6,493 nucleotides of DNA from JANQPX01 sp039028235 (GTDB taxonomy: Bacteria; Pseudomonadota; Alphaproteobacteria; Geminicoccales; Geminicoccaceae): the NCBI GenBank assembly GCA_039028235.1, contig JBCCIN010000310.1, positions 1 to 6,493 on the forward strand. Reading direction: 5' to 3'. Shown here in pieces: positions 5,457-6,493 of this stretch. Made by a program: the position numbers and the translations under genes. The notes under the pieces were generated by a model that was given only the letters and a program-made list of their open reading frames with translations, did no database searches and was not told the DNA's origin. Within the stretch, counting starts at the first letter, position 1; each line of letters starts with the position of its first letter.

Positions 5457-6083
5457 TCACCCGCCCGGCACCGCCGTTCCGATCATGCAGTCCCGTGTGA
5501 CGAGCGCTGCCAGCTCGGTCTCGCTCAGCCCGTCCGTCCCATCCGGGCGGCGAGGAAGGACCATATAGCGGAGGTCCGCCGTGCTATCATGGACACAGAC
5601 CTCGACATCGTCAGGGATCATCGTGCCGAACTCCTTCAGAACCGCCCGCGGCTCCCTGACCACACGCGAGCGAAAGGCTCTTGCCTTGTACCAGTCCGGC
5701 GGCAAGCCGAGGAGCAGGCGCGGATAGCATGAGCACAGTGTGCAGCAGATGACATTGTGCACATCAGCCGTGTTCTCCACGACCCGAACCGGAATCGCCC
5801 CGGCATCGATCCCGAGTTCGCCCGCCGCCGCATTGGCATCCTCGAGCAGGCGCTCCTTGAACGTCGGATCGAGCCAGGCGCGCGCCACCACTTTGGCACC
5901 ATCCGCAGGCGAGCGCGCATCGATGGACTCGACGGTCTTTCGAAGCTCCGCCGCCGTGAACACGCCTTTCTCGATCAGAAGCTCGCCGACCGCCTCGGCC
6001 ATGATCTGATAATACTCGAACGGCTGATCCTCGACGTCCGGCTGCGTCGGATGGGAATGATCGTGATCATGATGGCCGCTCAT
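5457..6083 (-). CDS. nthA: Cobalt-type nitrile hydratase alpha / thiocyanate hydrolase gamma-like subunit
   Basis: This 208-residue catalytic subunit carries the metal claw Cys114-Thr-Leu-Cys117-Ser-Cys119. In this superfamily the three cysteines bind a low-spin cobalt (Thr at the second position marks Co-type; Ser marks Fe-type) and two are oxidised to sulfinic and sulfenic acids. Other family blocks are RAWLDPTFKERLLED (68-82), LGLPPDWYKARAFRSRVVREP (125-145) and DSTADLRYMVLPRRPDGT (166-183), ending TRDCMIG. The enzyme hydrates nitriles to amides, or, in the related thiocyanate hydrolase, converts thiocyanate to carbonyl sulfide and ammonia. The split beta genes upstream resemble the thiocyanate hydrolase arrangement, but substrate cannot be decided. 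Oddities are a His-rich N-terminus (HHDHDHSH), an extra Cys113 next to the claw, and Arg122 where relatives often have Trp. The start overlaps the upstream stop as ATGA and has GGGAG eight bases before it. Confidence 0.92.
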   Translation of the reverse strand: MSGHHDHDHSHPTQPDVEDQPFEYYQIMAEAVGELLIEKGVFTAAELRKTVESIDARSPADGAKVVARAWLDPTFKERLLEDANAAAGELGIDAGAIPVRVVENTADVHNVICCTLCSCYPRLLLGLPPDWYKARAFRSRVVREPRAVLKEFGTMIPDDVEVCVHDSTADLRYMVLPRRPDGTDGLSETELAALVTRDCMIGTAVPGG

Positions 6084-6379
6084 GGCTCGTTCTCCCGGTC
6101 TCGATCGAGCCAGTGCTCGTAGATATCGACCACCAGGCTGTCGTCAGCCGCCCCCTGATATTGCGGCCAGAGATCGATCTGGCGAAAACGCACCCGATAG
6201 AGCGTCTTCTTCGGCAGCCCGTCCCGGCCATAGGCGAGTTCTTCCGGGTCCGGGAATTCCCCGGCGATACTCGCAATGATCCCCGAACAGCCACGCAGAT
6301 AGTATGGCGTGCGCACATGCCCTGGAGGATAAGCCCGTCGCACCGTCACCGGATCACCTGGACGAAAGCCGGCACTCAT
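6080..6379 (-). CDS. Nitrile hydratase beta subunit, C-terminal (SH3-like barrel) half as a separate protein
   Basis: This 99-residue protein corresponds to the C-terminal barrel domain of nitrile hydratase beta, here as its own gene. Visible family landmarks are FRPGDPVTV (5-13), GHVRTPYYLRG (20-30), the IIASIAGEFPDPEELAYG segment (34-51), TLYRVRFRQIDLW (60-72) and VVDIYEHWL (83-91). By position in the motif, the Arg of GHVRTP may be the conserved Arg that contacts the oxidised claw cysteines of the alpha subunit. The start at 6379 is chosen because it forms an ATGA overlap with the end of the upstream beta N-terminal gene, with GAGGG just before it. An in-frame ATG at 6400 also has GGAGG upstream and would add seven residues overlapping the previous gene. 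The stop overlaps the alpha start. The layout matches three-subunit nitrile hydratases and thiocyanate hydrolase, in which both halves are separate chains. Confidence 0.85.
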   Translation of the reverse strand: MSAGFRPGDPVTVRRAYPPGHVRTPYYLRGCSGIIASIAGEFPDPEELAYGRDGLPKKTLYRVRFRQIDLWPQYQGAADDSLVVDIYEHWLDRDRENEP

Positions 6380-6493
6380 GCGTCCCTCGCCGCCTGCCAT
6401 CTCGCCTCCACGTCGGCCATCTTTCGGCCAAGCTCATCGACGCCGATGACCCCCTTTTCGAGAAGATTGTTGCCGATCGACGCCATCCAGCGC
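6376..6493 (-). CDS. Nitrile hydratase beta subunit, N-terminal half as a separate protein (5'-truncated)
   Basis: Only the last 38 residues are in the window: RWMASIGNNLLEKGVIGVDE followed by LGRKMADVEARWQAARDA and a TGA at 6376-6378. The RWMAS...LLEKGVI..DEL pattern resembles the helical N-terminal domain of nitrile hydratase beta, which wraps around the alpha subunit. The frame ends there and the next gene begins in a different frame through an ATGA overlap, so the beta halves are genuinely separate chains unless a frameshift or sequencing error is present. In thiocyanate hydrolase this half is a distinct subunit. The upstream end and any regulatory region lie outside the window. Confidence 0.75.
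   Translation of the reverse strand, partial: RWMASIGNNLLEKGVIGVDELGRKMADVEARWQAARDA

Overview
The window is a GC-rich, gene-dense bacterial chromosome segment. Codon use, the TRAP transporter, the orphan TadE-like protein, the DUF1826 protein and the split nitrile-hydratase genes all suggest an alphaproteobacterium, perhaps in or near the Rhizobiales or Rhodobacterales. That placement is an inference from gene content; there is no rRNA to settle it. I see no insertion sequence, CRISPR array, tRNA, rRNA, integrase or phage gene.

Region 1 (bases 1-2924, + strand) is a TRAP-type uptake system. It holds the 3' part of the small permease dctQ, then the large permease dctM joined by an ATGA overlap, then after a 161-base gap the secreted solute-binding protein dctP. 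A strong rho-independent terminator closes the unit. The order is Q-M-P, and the gap before dctP carries an 18-base palindrome and a weak hairpin followed by T5, so dctP may be controlled separately from the permeases.

Region 2 (about 3050-4150) is a divergent pair. A DUF1826-family gene runs on the minus strand and a 79-codon conserved-looking small gene with a textbook Shine-Dalgarno runs on the plus strand. The intergenic space between them contains a 25-base AT-rich dyad that looks like a Fur/Zur-type operator and a second 16-base dyad. The DUF1826 protein shows an HxD...H...R pattern reminiscent of 2-oxoglutarate/Fe(II) dioxygenases.

Region 3 (about 4299-5421) has yajQ (nucleotide-binding protein) on the minus strand and, divergent from it, a TadE-like pseudopilin gene without visible tad partners.

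Region 4 (5457 to the window end, minus strand) is a translationally coupled operon for a cobalt-type nitrile hydratase or thiocyanate-hydrolase-like enzyme. The usual beta subunit is split into two genes (N-terminal part, cut by the window edge, and C-terminal part), followed by the catalytic alpha/gamma-type subunit with the CTLCSC metal claw. Both junctions are ATGA overlaps. The most interesting points are this three-subunit architecture and the palindrome-controlled DUF1826/small-protein pair; neither can be called a new system from sequence alone.
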